From Lycocorax pyrrhopterus obiensis (Eukaryota > Chordata > Aves > Passeriformes > Paradisaeidae): DNA of 64,000 nt. Positions 22,554 through 36,379 of this stretch are shown here, piece after piece; the first letter of the stretch is position 1; every line of letters starts with the position of its first letter. A model generated the notes under the pieces. That model did not search any database and had not been told where the DNA came from. It was given only the letters and a program-made list of their open reading frames with translations. The stretch spans positions 2,011,231 to 2,075,230 of the forward strand of contig JACSVZ010000013.1 in NCBI GenBank assembly GCA_014706295.1, read 5' to 3'. The position numbers and the translations under genes were made by a program.

Positions 22554-25500
22554 GGAAGACTTTAAAATGAACTGTAAGTCAGAAGATCTGCCAAGGCTCC
22601 CTTCCCTAATTAAACACATAACTCGTATTAAAAACCTTTTTAACCCAGCTGCTGAGAGCCTGTGGAATTGTGGAGATGTATAGTTTGTGGGAAACATTGT
22701 GTTCCTTCTTGGATTCTTCAGCTTTCAGAAAAGACAGCATGTGAAAACTTTCCATAAATACAAACTGGGGATTCTAATTAAACTACTGTCACTTCTACAG
22801 AATAAGCAAGAAGCCAAATGAAAACTTAGAAAAATATTTTTAAAGTAACCAGCTTCAAATGAAATACACGACTTCTCACTGCAGCCATACCTTTAGTAAC
22901 TCAAGCAACAGGTTTTTTAAAATAAGTAATAAAATATCCCTGATTTAGACACGGCATTGCCACCAAGAGACTGCGAAACACCAAGGGTGTGGGTAATAAA
23001 AGAGGTAAAACTGAACTTCAGAAGGAAATTCCTTCTCTAGCTCAGAGTTCAGAGCAAGATACGGACATTTCTTACAGAAAACTCCATTTTGCTCTCCAAT
23101 TTAGTAGTTTATTTATCAGTGTTGATTATTAGAGAAGAGACACGATGAGAGTTTGATCTGGAACTCCCTCCATCCTACTGGAAGCGCACAACAGGAAATA
23201 TTTTGTACTTGCCCAAGGAACCGAAATGTTCCCTCTGCAGCATTCCCTGGTTTATTGCTCTCGGATCGGCTCTGCAGGAACACAGCTCTGCAGGTATTAC
23301 ACGCTCAAAGCTCTCCAGCTTAGAAAAACAGAACAACTGAGAAATATCAAAGGCCTAATCCTGTGGAAACAGCTCTGTCTTTGAAAAATCCAAGTGTTTC
23401 CAGCCCTAAAGTAGCCAATTTAGGGTACATTTGAAAGGCCCCGCTGGGGTCAGGCTGACTCACACTTACATCACCTCATTCCCAGGATCCTCAGTCAGGC
23501 TCTGTCAAACATCTCCTTTGGAATCCGGCCCGAGCCATTTAATGCCTTGTGCAGAAAATCCTTCCTACCTGGCTGGCATCATTTTAAATTAATGGATCGG
23601 GCAGCCAGTGGCTCCTGCAGTCCCCCAAAGAACCCATTTCCCTCTTTCACCCCAGCTCTGCTACAATAGGCTCATTGTATCTCTGCAGGGTATCCTATAC
23701 CGAATCCCCAAATTAACAACCTGGTTCCAGCTCCAGGAGTTCCGTACCTGAACCTGGGAGGATCCTGTTTCCCAGGTGGGGTGTCCTTGCCATCCATCAC
23801 CAGAGCCACGCTGGGCAGTGACACTCAGGGAGTTCCCGGTTCCGCATCCACCCAATCCACAGGGAAGAACGGCTCTTTAGCAGGGAATTGGCTTTGGCGT
23901 TCACTGATGTGGATCCGGGTGTCTGCCACCGTCCCAGAGTTATCCAGAGGGGTTTTCACCTCTTTTCCATCCCAGCTGGAGGCCCTAAATGCCCTCTGAA
24001 TGCTCACACCTCTGGAAAGGACGGCCCTAAGAGGAAATGGGCTCTTCATTCCCATTAACACCTCCTGGCTCTGCCATGGAAGCACCTTGGCACCTCTGTA
24101 CTCACAAACCCGCCCCGGCCTCACCCTGACAGCATCGAGGAGGTGGCTGTGAGGAGCTCCAGGGGACAGCGGCCTTTGGAGACCTGACCTGCTCCCCTGA
24201 CCACAGCTAAGGAATTAAAATGACGTTATGGCTTTTCCGATTTCAGCAGGAAATTCCCCAAACCGCCTCCCAGCTCATCTCCCTGCACAAGAGCTGGGAA
24301 GGTCCTTCCCATCTTTCCACGCTTCAGTCATCACCACACGACCTGAAGCCTTTATCAGAGCAGATTCCCTATGGAATTCTCACAGTCTCAAAGGGATGTA
24401 GCAAAGGCTACTGGAAATCCCTGGTGCACGAGCTGCTGTAACCATTCTGCAAACCTCAATATTTGTTTTAGAGACATCTCCCGAGGTGAAAAATGGCTCT
24501 ACTTCATTGTTAAAAGACAATGTCGCAGGCAGTTAATCTCCACCATTTATTTTATATCATCCAAACCAAAATATTGATACATCTGGACAAACTCAGTGCA
24601 AGTAAAGAGCACATTCCCAAAGCATTCATGAACACAAGCAGCAGATCGTAAATTGCAGCTATCCGGGACTCACCACAATTAAGGAATCTGCCCAGGGAGG
24701 AGGTAGGCAGCCGCTCTGGCTGGGTTCATTCAGCACGTTGGTAGAAATTCAGAAGGTTAAATTAAAAATATCATCAGCTTGTTGGATTGCCCTCTCCTGA
24801 GTCCCAGAGTTAAGACAGTCTAAGCTACAATAAACCCCTCCAGGGTAGGTCAAATATTTATTCAACTGTTATGCCCAAGAGACTCCCACAAACTAAGGAA
24901 AAAGCATTTCAATGTTTTGCTCAGACTGAGCTCAGGACTGCACATTCACAGGAGGCTCCTGCTGGGATTCAGTGGCAGGGAAATTCAGGATGAGTCCATC
25001 CAGGAGCTCAGCTTGAGTTATTCCAACCGCTCTGCTGCTCATGGTGAAAATGTGAGTTGTGCCAATCCTTCCTGAAGGAAATTTGTGCTGCAAGGCCCAG
25101 AACTGCCAGCTGTGCACTGGGAATCATGTAAGATTATTAACTCTTGTTTTAAACCCAGAAATATTTGAAAGACAATGACAAAAAAATCCCAACAAAAACC
25201 AGAAATATTAAAAAAAAAAATCCTCCACCACCTCCAAATTTTTCTCTCCTGTACCTTAAAGAAATTCAGCCAAGTTGATGACTGTGAGATTCCTGGCTCT
25301 GAAAGCAGGATCAGGGCAGGAAGCAATCACCCCGTGCAAGACAATGAACAGCATCACTATTTCAAAACATCAGAGAGAAGGAAAAGGAGATTTCTAGACA
25401 GAAACCTCCAGCTGAGCTGAAATGTGTCCTGCATGGCAAAGACAAGCACACGAGTAACACGGCATTTGAGTTTATCCTCTCTACACCTCTAAATTACATT

Positions 25501-27330
25501 AATGGAAACCGTGACCTTGACATTTCCATTGCAGTGCTCTTTTAAAAGGGAACAGAAAAGCAGGAATTCATCTAGTTTATTTTTAGGAAAATACTTCTTT
25601 GCCATCAGTAATGAGATCTCGCCGCTGTCTGACCCCCAAAGAAACCTAAACAATTATTTCTGCATCATTGTGCAAATTATAAAAACATCCAGTAGCATTC
25701 CTTCCCATCATGTCTTATTTTACAATAAAGAGATACTTCCCCGGCATCAAAAAACCCCCAATACTTAGCATTCCCTTTAAAATATCTACAGCAAGTCACT
25801 CAACCTGGACATAAAAGTTGGGCATTAACTGACTTGAGCCATCTTCCTTTCTCTGTAAATGAAAAGAAACACGCTCTGAGTGAGGAGAACCCCGTGCAGC
25901 TGAACTGTACAAATTCAGATTTAGTGTCTGCTGGCTCACACAAAGCTGCGTGTGTTACACAGACCTTAGCTGTAATCAATATCAGCTCTGGATTTGGTTA
26001 TTGACACAAACAGCCTCCAAGCAAACCATAGGTAACGGTTAATAATTAACTACAAGCATCTGGAACAACAAATTGCTAGAACAAAATCACATCATTATAC
26101 ATTGAAAACTCAATTTGAATAATGTAAGGAAAAATGCTCCGAAAGCATCCAATTGTTTTATGCTAAGAAAGAGAGGCATGTCCAAGGCATTCTGTGGATT
26201 TCATCATTCTTACCACTATTTTTTAATTGAAAAAAAAATAGGAAAAGCACAGGTAGTAACCCTACTACCAACTTCAGTACAAGTTGCAGCAATGTTAGGG
26301 TAAAAGGTTCAAAACAATGTCATTCCTTTCATTGGAAGCACCATTTTAAAATACTGCCTTTAAAAACTCTGAATTACTTTTTCCCATTGACACACCACCG
26401 GTGAAAGCCACAGTGTGTGACATTGAATATCATTTAATTTAATATCATTTATCTACACCTCCATACACACATGCAGGATTTCTATCCCTTAGGACTTCCG
26501 AGTTCAATACTTTGGAAAAAGTACTGGGAGAATCCCTGAGGAGGCACATCCTTTGATTTTTATGGGAAGCCATTTGAATTCCTTGTGCTTACGAGTTCTT
26601 TCCACAGCCCTGTGCTCCTGACAGAACAGATCAACTCAAGGAGCTCCTCGGGAATGAATCGAGTTATGAATCAAGTAACAAACAACGACTGTCCCGGTAG
26701 CTTCTCAGATCTTATCGCTGGAAAATAATGCTTGGAATGTGCCTCATCCCAGTGCCCACACTGCAGCCTCTCCTGACTCCCTGCAAGCCTTAAAGCCCAG
26801 GCAGAGCTGCACAGGCAAACAGAGCTTTGACCCGGGCACTCACTTGGATGAAATCAGATTTATTCTCAGCAATTACTGGAGCTGCTCGCAGCTTTCAGGC
26901 AGCAAAGAAAGGAAAGGCAAATCCATAGGCTGCTGGAGTGAGACTAATGATGATCTATGCCTGACACTGGAAGTGCTAAAACTGGGCTGGTTGGGAAATT
27001 GTGCCCTGTGCCTGCAGTCTGGGCACTGCCTCTGCAGCCAGGAGCCTCCAGTTGCTGGAGCTGCTGCTCGCAGCAATTTCTTTTGTTGCCTAGACTTTGT
27101 TGTTTGGCCAAGTCCTTGCTCAGCTTCTGCTGTGGAAAGAAGAGGCCAAGGCTCAGCCACCATTCAGAGGTCATTTGGCTTCAATTTCTGTTTGCAACAA
27201 GCTTTAAAAACTGCAGTCTCACCTTGGATTTATTGCTCTGCCACCTGCACTGCAGTCAGGCAATGGCAGAAGAAAAGAACAGATCCCAGGGCCATGACAT
27301 TTTGCACAACTTCCCTGACACAAGCACAGC

Positions 27331-27346
27331 AAAAAAAAAAAAAAAA
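27331..27346 (+). repeat. A16 homopolymer
   Basis: Sixteen consecutive A bases follow 'caagcacagc'. No retroposed gene body is evident upstream, so this looks like a simple repeat. Confidence 0.85.
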
Positions 27347-28103
27347 TAAGTCAGTGCTGATGTTCATGTTCTTGCTGGGTTATCCAGAATATCCACTGCT
27401 TTCTTCTGGGAAAAAAACAGCAGAGGAAAAAGCTGTGGTGGGCAGGTGCTATGACACAAACTCTGCTGCACAATTCAGAGGATCACTTCAGTGACCAGGC
27501 AGAGAAATGAGTCTGCAGCCCAGTGATTTCCCACTCCAAGCAGAGAAAAGCCACAGTTATCCCACAGATATGGTCTCCAATAGCAGATCCAACAAAAAAT
27601 GAGCAGGACAAACATGGAGAAGAGATAAGAATCCTCACCTTTTTGCTACCTACCTGGATCAAATTACGTGTGTTTTTTTTGATCAAATTGCAATTATTTA
27701 AAAATATTTAATTTAATCTAAAAGCAGCTCACCCCAACATCCCAAAAACCAGGCACTGAGCAATTCATCCAACAGAACTTGGGAGAGGAAGTGTGAAATC
27801 TCAGAGCTGCTGGATACCTGGATACTGTGTGCATTCAGCAGCACCCAGATCTCCCCTCTCATGGACTTACAGCTGTGCAGTGTGTGGATACCAGTCCAGA
27901 CTCCACATGTTTGAACCAGATTCAAAAGGTAAAATGCCGTGTAAGCCAGCAAAAAGAAAACAGGTTCTTATTTGCTCGTTTTAATACCAACTTGAAGGAA
28001 TTGCAGTTTTTACAAAAAGCAGCTGTGGGGAAATAGAACGAACTGCAGATTTTCTCACAAAACCCCAAAGGCTCCCGCCACAGAGGCCTTCAGTGAGGTG
28101 TCT

Positions 28104-28200
28104 TATCATAGGGCAGGCTGAGCTGGAAGGGACCCATCAGGATCAGAGACCAGCTCCTGCCCCTGCACTGGACACCCCAGGAATCCCACCCTGAGCAGAG
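28104..28200 (-). repeat. Diverged CR1 LINE fragment
   Basis: The complement of a CR1 3' region is recognisable in 'gagctggaagggacccatca', then 'cagctcctgcccctgcac' and 'caccccaggaatcccaccct'. It resembles the copy at 51770-52060. Only about 100 bp remains. Confidence 0.7.
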
Positions 28201-28456
28201 AACACAACAAATAACAGCACTGAGGAGTCACAATGAGAAACCACAAGTCTGCATTAAAGCATTTCCCAAATTAAACATGTTATAATTTAAAGAAAAGGAG
28301 AAAAAGGAGTAACCACAGAGACCTGAGCCAACCCACTCTGCAAAGGCCTCTGGAATCCGTGCTCCAGTCCCTGAGGTAAATGGGTGACCTGGTCACTGGG
28401 ACACCACTACAATGAGGAGTCAGTCACACAGTGTGAGACTCGAGGAGGCTGTTTGA

Positions 28457-28477
28457 TTGTTGTTGTTGTTGTTGTTC
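28457..28477 (+). repeat. (TTG)n microsatellite
   Basis: About seven TTG triplets are seen. It is a simple repeat with no associated mobile element. Confidence 0.85.
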
Positions 28478-29234
28478 CTTTTCAATCATAACCCAGAGAG
28501 CATTCAAAAGCTGCCACCTCCAACCCATTCCCTGGAAAACACGTTTGCTATTCCCGCATTTCCCTCTTCCCCACTCCTCCCCTAGCACGTGAAGGGAGAG
28601 TGACCTAAACACCATCCCATGGCCATCACTGATTAGAGGCAGCCAGGGGCAAAACTGCAGCTCCAACTGTTATAATTACAAGACAAAAAGCCCACCAGCA
28701 ACAGAACCACCACGGTACAGCCACACTCTGCTCCCTCCCGGAGCAGCCCCAACAATGGTCCCATTGTTCCGCAGCCTCATCTCTGCCCAGGGCCACCCAC
28801 ATCTTCTCTGCTCCAGGGAGAAGTCAGAATCTTCCAGCTCAATAGACAGCCAGGGAGAGGAGAAAGCATCTTTACAAGGCTTGTTCATTTTTCTTGGATA
28901 AGAGGAGAGCTCAGCCTTTGCCTCCAAGCCAAAGCCCTGAAAGGAAGAGAATGAGTTTGAAGTTTTGAGGATGGACAAGCCTCCGACACTCAGAAATTCT
29001 GTATCGCACAAGATTGATTTCCTCCGAGTACAAGAGGCCTCGGGTGAAAACGATCCCTCACAGCCCCGTGGCCGGGAGCCAGCAGGAGGCTGAAACACAA
29101 AGGAGGCATCGTGCTTGCCTCGAGATGTCAGGAGCTTTTGATAAATTCAGATTCATTCTGGTAAATGAAAAATTCCTGGGATCTTTCCTTCATGTTAACA
29201 TGTGCAGTAATATTTCAAATTTATATAAATTAAA

Positions 29235-29298
29235 CAAAAAAAAAGTAAAAAAAAAAAAAAAAAGAGTCAGTCCTTCCCCCCCCCTTCCTTTTTTTTTA
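29235..29298 (+). repeat. Composite homopolymer cluster (A, C and T runs)
   Basis: Two long A runs separated by 'gt' are followed within 12 bases by a run of nine C, and then by a run of about ten T. Three different homopolymers within 65 bp is unusual and makes the region prone to sequencing error. Confidence 0.85.
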
Positions 29299-32200
29299 AG
29301 TTAAAAATGTTCTATTTCTTTTTACCAGGCCTGCTGTAAGAAAGGAAAGCTAAATGCAACCAGCCCTAAAAATGCTGGAGAGGAAAACAATAGAAATAAT
29401 GTGTCATGCCAGATAAAGTCCAAACAAGCTCTGTCCAAAATCCAGGTACACAGCACCAAATACCTGCTGTGAGCAGGGAAACACAGCAGATCCTAGGAAG
29501 TTTTAAGCATTTTCAGGATTCACCTATAGACCAGAAGAGGCTGTGGAAATAAGATTTGCCAGATGTCCCAGTATAAATCAGGATTTTTAATATTCCTCCT
29601 GACGTCCCATTAACCTCACCAAGATTTCCACACATGCCATGTGGCAAACTTGCCATAAAAGTCAGACACACGTGGGCAAAGCAGGACAAAGGAGAAGCCT
29701 GAATACAGCTCCTTCAGTTTTCCATGCCTGGAAGAGAGGCAGGAGAACAAGGAGACAAAGAAAACCAGGTTGGATGTAAAATAAAGACAGAAAGAGTGAA
29801 TGCAGCCCAGACGGATGAGGTAGCACAGATCCTGCAGGTTGCTCCAGGAGAAAAGCTCAGGACTTAGAGCTTGTCTAGAGGGGAAGGAAAAAAAGATTTT
29901 CTTTTATCACGTTCACTTCAAGATAAACTTTCTGTAGCCTAAAATAAGCCCTCCTGTTGAAGTGCATTCAAACACACCACAAATCAATGTCCTGATAGTC
30001 TCATGTGGAAGGGACACAGGCTTGTCCTGGATGTAAGGTCACTGCTATCCAGCAAATTAACTTTTCCTTACACTAAAAACAAGATCCCCCACCATCTAAT
30101 CAGTAAGCACTTGGCCCTCAGAAGAAAGCTTTTTCTTTTCTTTTTTTTTCTCTTCTTTTTAAATGAGAATATTTACAACAGGTAATAGGGAAACTTAATC
30201 AGCCCTTAGAAAGTATTTAGGTATAAAGAGGTGCACAGAGTCATTGCTCTCTCCATTCCCCAGCAGAAACAGGATATTTCTGCAGAGCTGAAAGGGACAG
30301 AGTTTATCATGTCCACTGAACACCTGCCTCCACTTAACCCTTTGGGGACTTTCTGCTTCAGCTGCTTTTTTCAATGGGGTGAGTAGATCAACAGGGCTCT
30401 AAATTCTTCAGAAACTGTTTTCCCCCTGCCTCTTTTCAACAATATCTTACCAGACAGTCTTTCAACACCAGGTCTCCATCCTTATGGTTTTCCAAAAGAC
30501 TCCAACTGAGGGATCACAGAAAGTCAGGACAAGGCAGTTTTGTTTCTGCCAAGTATTTGAGCTCAGATCCCCCCGTTTATTGTGTCAATCACTTGTCTGG
30601 GCTGGGTCAAGAGTTACTCCCAGATCCAGATGCAATCCAGGTTTTTGCAGTGACTGTCTCCTAGTCCTGCTCGTGAGCCTCCATGCTCTACACACTGCTC
30701 CATATCCAGGCACAGATGTGCAAAATTCTTGCAATATATAAAGTTATACAAGTGTATTACCAAGATTCAGACAATTCATCCTCATCTCTATGTGTATGTA
30801 AAATTTACAGCAGATTTCTTTGGGTACTTCTGCTTCTAAAAAAAATGTTCAAAAGCAAAGAGTTTACTGAGAAAAAAAAAATAGGGAAAACACCACAAAG
30901 GAAAATGAGCCTGGCGCTTCATTAATATAAAAGTCAAATATTTTGTCTTTTATTGGGAGGTTCATGTAAAATACGTGAACGAAGTGAACAGCAGCAGCAA
31001 GAAGCTGACAGCAGAAATCAGGTCCTCTGCCTTTGCTGTTTGCACAGAGCACCACGACACCAGAGGTGCTTTGAAGAGAGATAAAAATGACATTCACCCC
31101 AATCAAAACCTGGACTTTTCCCTTCTAAAGAAAACTCGAGCTAAGATTAACTCAGCAGCATTATCTCAGCACACAAGTGGAAGTGTGCCCTATTTATTTA
31201 CACACTCTATTCTGAAACATATTGAATGTTCTTAGTTGCAACCAGCAAAGCTCCTTTCCCCCAGCCTTGTTTAAATAAAACTGGTATTGTTACAGATTAT
31301 TTTAATTTTTTAAGCCTAAAGGCAGTGTAGTCGGAATTGGAAGGATATTTGTCTTTTGGAGCCGAGCACTACAGAAATCTGGCATCAAAAGTACAATAGA
31401 AAACAGAGTTTGGTGGGAAGTTCAGCTGCTTCACTACCCTGCTCTGAATAGAGCAGAAAACTTCTATTAATTCCCTGCTGTTCCAGCCAGGGCAGGTCAA
31501 TTCCCTCACCACCAGCCTGGAGACTCTTCCAGCGGGCTCGGAATTAACCCTGTTCATGCTGCTCAGAAAGTCCCCGAGCAGCACTACCAGGAAGCAATGC
31601 AGCCTTCCAAAACTAAATTCCAAACTCTGGGATATACACAGGCCAATTGTTCTAAAATCTGAGCTAACCTGCAGCTTCTCAGGCCCCGAAATCTGACCAT
31701 TATCAGCACGAGCAGTTACAGGGACAAAGTGTGGGAAGCTGTGTCAGAGAGGAACACAACCTGGATTTCCACCCTGTGCTGGCAGAGTGGGAGCAGCTGA
31801 AAACTACTTGGAAAAATTCATTGCAGAACAAGGCACATGACACACAAAGTGCTCAAAACGGGGACACTTAACCCAAAATACATGAAAAAACTGTTTCAAG
31901 CACACCCCGTGGAAAACTATTTTATAAACATCAACTCAAGTCTAACACAAGATTTTTTTGCCATGTCATATTTAAAAGCTGAATCAGGTACCTGGCACTT
32001 TAACAACACTATCAGGGCAGGTATCTGCTGAAAGTAAAAATATGTTGCTGTAAATTCAAGGTTTCCAGCTAAAATCAGATTTAGTACAGGGAAAAAAATG
32101 CAATAAAAAGTAAACCCAAACCATTCCTCAACTAAACATGCAGATGAGGATTTCTTAACAAGAGTTTGAACCCACCCTGGAAGGGAGTGGGGATGAGCTC

Positions 32201-33810
32201 CTTGTGCCTTGTAGAGTTTGGAGTAAGGGGAGAGCAGGAGGAGGAAGCTTTACCAGGAGGCAAAAACATTCCTTCATCCTCCTCCCTGGCATCCAGCACT
32301 CCACAGGCTGGCAAACCTCTGCTCACTGCTGAGTTCCCAGGTGTCAGCCTACACAAAGTTATTTCACCTGCCTAGGTGATCCATTTCCCAGCTGTGCGAG
32401 GGGAACTGCACCTTTTGCCTGCCTAAGGAGGAACCTAGTGAGGAAAATGACATCAAGGATCATAAGGTTTTGGGGTACTTACAGTGGTAAGAAATGTGAG
32501 GACCAGAAAATAGGGGGAAAATGGTGTTTTAGTCAAAAATCAGTATGGAAATCACTCCACAGTGCTTTCAAGTTCAGTTCAGCAGCAATATTTAATAAAA
32601 TGGATGGATACTTAACCATCTTCATCCCTCCTTGTGGTGTCAGCAATCAAACAGCTGCACAAAGACCTGCCCCTGATCAACACCTCCTTTCTGGGCTGAA
32701 ACTCTGAACAACCCCTCACTTGGCTCATTTGAGTAAAATCATGGCATCCCAGTGCTCAGAGATGCAGAGCTTTTGGCTTCCCAAGTGCCAGCCAGGGGGA
32801 TGCGCACACAGAACCTCAGGAAAATTTGAAATGAGTCTGCTGTGCCCAGCTAAAATCCTTTCTCCCTCTCCTTTCTCCTCAGTGAAGAGGACACTCCAAG
32901 CACATTTAATATGCAAATGTGTCTTTCCAATGGAAAAAAACCACATTTAGAAATGCTTAACTGGCTGTGGGAAAGAATTCATGTTCAGGAGAGGATCCAA
33001 AAGGGTGGCCACAAATGTGCCCCGTGGATTTGGGCAAGGCAGAAAGAAGAAGGGTCCAGGCTGCCTCCCTTTCTGTGCAGCTGCCCCATGCTGTGCAAGG
33101 ACTGAAAAAGTGTCTTCCCACTTACCACAGAGAAAGTGGCAACGGTGCCAAAGCTCAGAGGGTGACAAAGAAACCAACAAAACAGAAAAAAAAAAATCAG
33201 CTGCTATTTTCCCAAACAATTCTAGGAACACAAATATGGGTTTATAGATTGAAGCAATTTTTTCTTAACAGAAAAAAAACCAAGAGGGCTGTAATACCAA
33301 AAGTTACATAAGCTCCAACAAAAGCTGGTTATTAACTACCTGAGGACCAGATTTTTATGCCAAGAAGCCAAGTGGCAGGCGGCTGCCACGTGCCAGCAGA
33401 AGGAATTCATGGATCCATGAGGAACTTGCTCCATTGTTTAAGCAATGGATTTGCTGAGATATGGGCACTGGAAAAGCCAAAGGGCCTGCAACTTCCCTCC
33501 AGCGTGGTGGCTGCATCCCGGCACAGGCATCCCACCAACTCTCATTCTATTAACTACAGATGGCAGGGAAATGAGGGAGGAAAAACACAGTGTGCCACAG
33601 CTCTTTCCCACAGAGATTGAGCAATATCAGGGGATCACACTGCGTTATTTAAATCTGGGAGACTAAAAATACAGCTTTTTGTTGCTCTGGAATGTGAAGC
33701 CTAAGAGCAGTTACACACTCTGAGGTGACAAACCTAAGGATGTCCCGCAGTTCCTCCCTGTGCCCTGGGTTTGGTGTGCATTATGTTGCTGCAGACCTTT
33801 TCCCCTTAGT

Positions 33811-33828
33811 AAAACAAACAAACAAACA
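33811..33828 (+). repeat. (AAAC)n microsatellite
   Basis: About four and a half AAAC units occur in a row ('aaaacaaacaaacaaaca'). Confidence 0.8.
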
Positions 33829-34189
33829 GGCAAGCACATGCTACTAATTTTATTTACATTACACATTATCGACCAAATCTATATTTGGGGTTCTTTCCAG
33901 ACCACCAAGGCTCTCGTTACAGGGACTTTGCGCTAAGCAGAGAAACAAAAAACCCCAGAAAAATCTTGTCATTTCAGTATTAATGAAATAGATGCAGGTT
34001 AAGAATATGTTTATGAAAATCCAGGAGGGACAAAAGACACATTCCCATCTCAAAAGGAGAATGTCTATTATCCATATATTAAAAAATACTAAGGCAGCAG
34101 ACTCAGATCATTATATAGTGACAGCAAATTTGGTCCTATCGCTCATCCCCTCCTCCAGCTGAGGAAACCTGGAAGTCTGCACCGACATT

Positions 34190-34600
34190 TAAATCTGCCA
34201 GAGCTCCCAGAAACAGGAGAGACATCTTCAGTCAGCAAAGGGCTGATCCAGGGCGAGCTCAAAGCCTCCCATTGACTTCCCAAGGGCTGGACCAACCTGT
34301 GCATCCATCCCAGTGCCAAGCAGGACTTGCTGCCAGGAATATAATCCCCCCCTTCTGCCCTGTCCAATTTAAACATCTCCAGCACTGTGGCTTCAATAAC
34401 CTCCCTTGCGCGATTATTCACTCCCAGAGATTTTACTTGTCGGAAACTCTGGAATTCAGCTGAGGTTTCCTTGTCTGCATTGGCTCCCTCCTATTTACAG
34501 TCATGCCTTCCTCTAAATAACAGCCCTGTCCCTGCTGGTAGCACAAAGATGTGCACAAAACATCATCCTCTTCACTGCAGCAGGTTTTCATTTTCCCAAA
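34190..34600 (-). repeat. Old, diverged CR1-like LINE 3' fragment
   Basis: The wording follows the complement of old amniote CR1 3' ends: 'cctcccattgacttcccaag' followed by 'ggctgga', then 'catctccagcactgtggctt' and 'caataacctcccttgcgcga', with 'ttattcactccc' after it. Divergence is much higher than in the other CR1 copies here, so it probably predates the radiation of modern birds. The boundaries are approximate and come from memory of the family. Confidence 0.55.
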
Positions 34601-36379
34601 ATAAAAACACAGAATCGATTTTGAACTTTTTCCTCCAAGGCTTCAGCCCATTTTGTTGAAAACTTTTCCAGCATTACCTTTCCCCAGCTGTACAGGATAT
34701 TATAGGTGTGCTCCCAGGGCAGTGCAGTGACAGCTCCTGACCTTGCTGCTCCTGTGTCCCTTCATTTTCACATTCGTTTCAGCCAAGCAGCAGAAATCAG
34801 GTTTGGGGGATGTTTTTATGAACAAGTATCTATTTATTGCTGCCTAAATCCCTTTTCCTTCCTTTGTGACGGAACCATACAGAAGGGAAAACAGGCAGAG
34901 GTTGGATTCCAAGGCAGAAGTTGGAAGAGGTGACCCCAAGTCCCTGGGAGCAGCATTACAAGGATTCCACAATTTATAAAATTCAGGCATTCTGCATCCT
35001 GGAAAACAGCAGGGTTCTGGCACAACTGACTGACACCATTACACAGGACACAAACCTCCTTACCTAAAGTCTGATTAATAAATATTAAAAGGCTGAGTTT
35101 GATCTTTCCAGAACAGCAGCAGACTTCATAAACAGAGTGATGTCAGATGGAGATTACTGGGGCAAAAAAAAACCTGCTGGGGTTTGCAATGGAAGGAAGA
35201 AAAGCTAAACACAGCCTCAGGCTCCTGAGATTACAGGTCAGCCCATTTGAATAAAAAATTGAGTATTAAAAAGGGGTGGGCAGTATGTGTCTACATGTAT
35301 TTGAAGGGGAAGGAGGAAGGAGAAAGGGGAAAGTAATACTCGTTATTTGAGCAGGGCATGCCTTTTTTTCTTGGCAATCTCTGCCTTCTCTTTTCAACAG
35401 ACACATCCTTTGGGGCCTGAATTGTGAGTTAGACACATGTCCAGAGAGAAACGGGCCTCTGTTTTCTGTAGAACAACAGACTACTTATTTTTCAGTACAG
35501 ACAACCCCTCCTATCTGGTATTTAACTTACATGTAAACTAGTCCCAGCAGAGCTACCCCTCTTAATGGCTCACACAACCCTGGAAAACAGATTTTTTTTT
35601 TCTGCTCTTGGACTGGACTCATCTCTGATGCATTAACTCAAAACGACAGTGAACCCAAGTCTATTCAGTTTTGTGGGCTGGTGTCGAGTGATGAGGCTTC
35701 TTGGCAGACTCGAACTACTTGGGAAGGCAGAAGTGAATCAAAGACTATTACACAGATACAGCAAAAACATTAGAGAGATTCTGACAGACTCAATCCTTGC
35801 AGAATGTTTGATGTTCTGCTGTTCTCAAGTGACTCATGTGATTAATAAAGTAGATATATTTGTCATCTCCTTGGACAGAACTAGAAATGTACTTTGCTAG
35901 GAGCAAAAACAAATAGGCTTTGAGAGAAACACCACAGGTGAATGAATACCACCCACAGCACCAGGGATGTGCACTGCAGAAACACCCTTTTTTATGGGAA
36001 TTCCCAGGAGCAAGGACAGAAGAAAATTTCAGGATCATGTAGTACAGTTTGGGGCTGAACCATGTTTGTTGTCTGTGAGTGTTCATATCAAAAACCTTTT
36101 TCTGCTCCATCAGGGCTTACAGGAGGAACAATTTAGGTGTGACACTACTATTGCTTTAATTAAGGAGTGCATTTGTAAAGGTCTGAATAAACAGGTGAGG
36201 GAAATATTCACAAAGACTAAATAGAAGCTATAGTTTGTCTAGGATCCCTTTAGAGTCACCAAGATATCCAGGGTAAGAGGTGGATGGGGCAGAGTCCTCT
36301 GGCCATGCCCTTCCCTAACTGTGTCCTAACAGATGTAAATCTAATTTCTCGTTAAATCACAGCCCTCACAGCCTCCTAA
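34601..36379. other. Gene-free stretch
   Basis: No exon, RNA gene or clear mobile element is recognised. The frames are short and unremarkable. Confidence 0.55.

Larger units (their letters stand above)
19358..28103. other. Gene-free stretch (probable intron 1)
   Basis: No exon with splice sites and no mobile element is recognised. A T-rich run lies at 22519-22553 and an A16 run at 27331-27346. About 20,130-20,350 is AT-rich with several TAATT-like motifs. About 23,750-24,180 is more GC-rich without a convincing exon. The 251-codon plus-strand frame at 26739-27494 opens with GTG, not ATG, and shows no domain. Confidence 0.55.
28201..34189. other. Gene-free stretch with simple repeats
   Basis: It contains a TTG microsatellite at 28457-28477, adjacent A, C and T runs at 29235-29298, and an AAAC repeat at 33811-33828. 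No exon or mobile element is recognised in the remainder. Confidence 0.55.

Noticed and set aside
23661..24124. GC-richer region with minus-strand frames, considered as a possible exon
   Set aside because: No paired consensus acceptor and donor with a recognisable protein segment could be supported.
26739..27494. Longest open frame in the window, 251 codons, plus strand
   Set aside because: It opens at GTG rather than ATG, has no recognisable domain or splice context, and runs through an A16 tract (27331-27346) translated as a lysine run. It looks like a chance frame.
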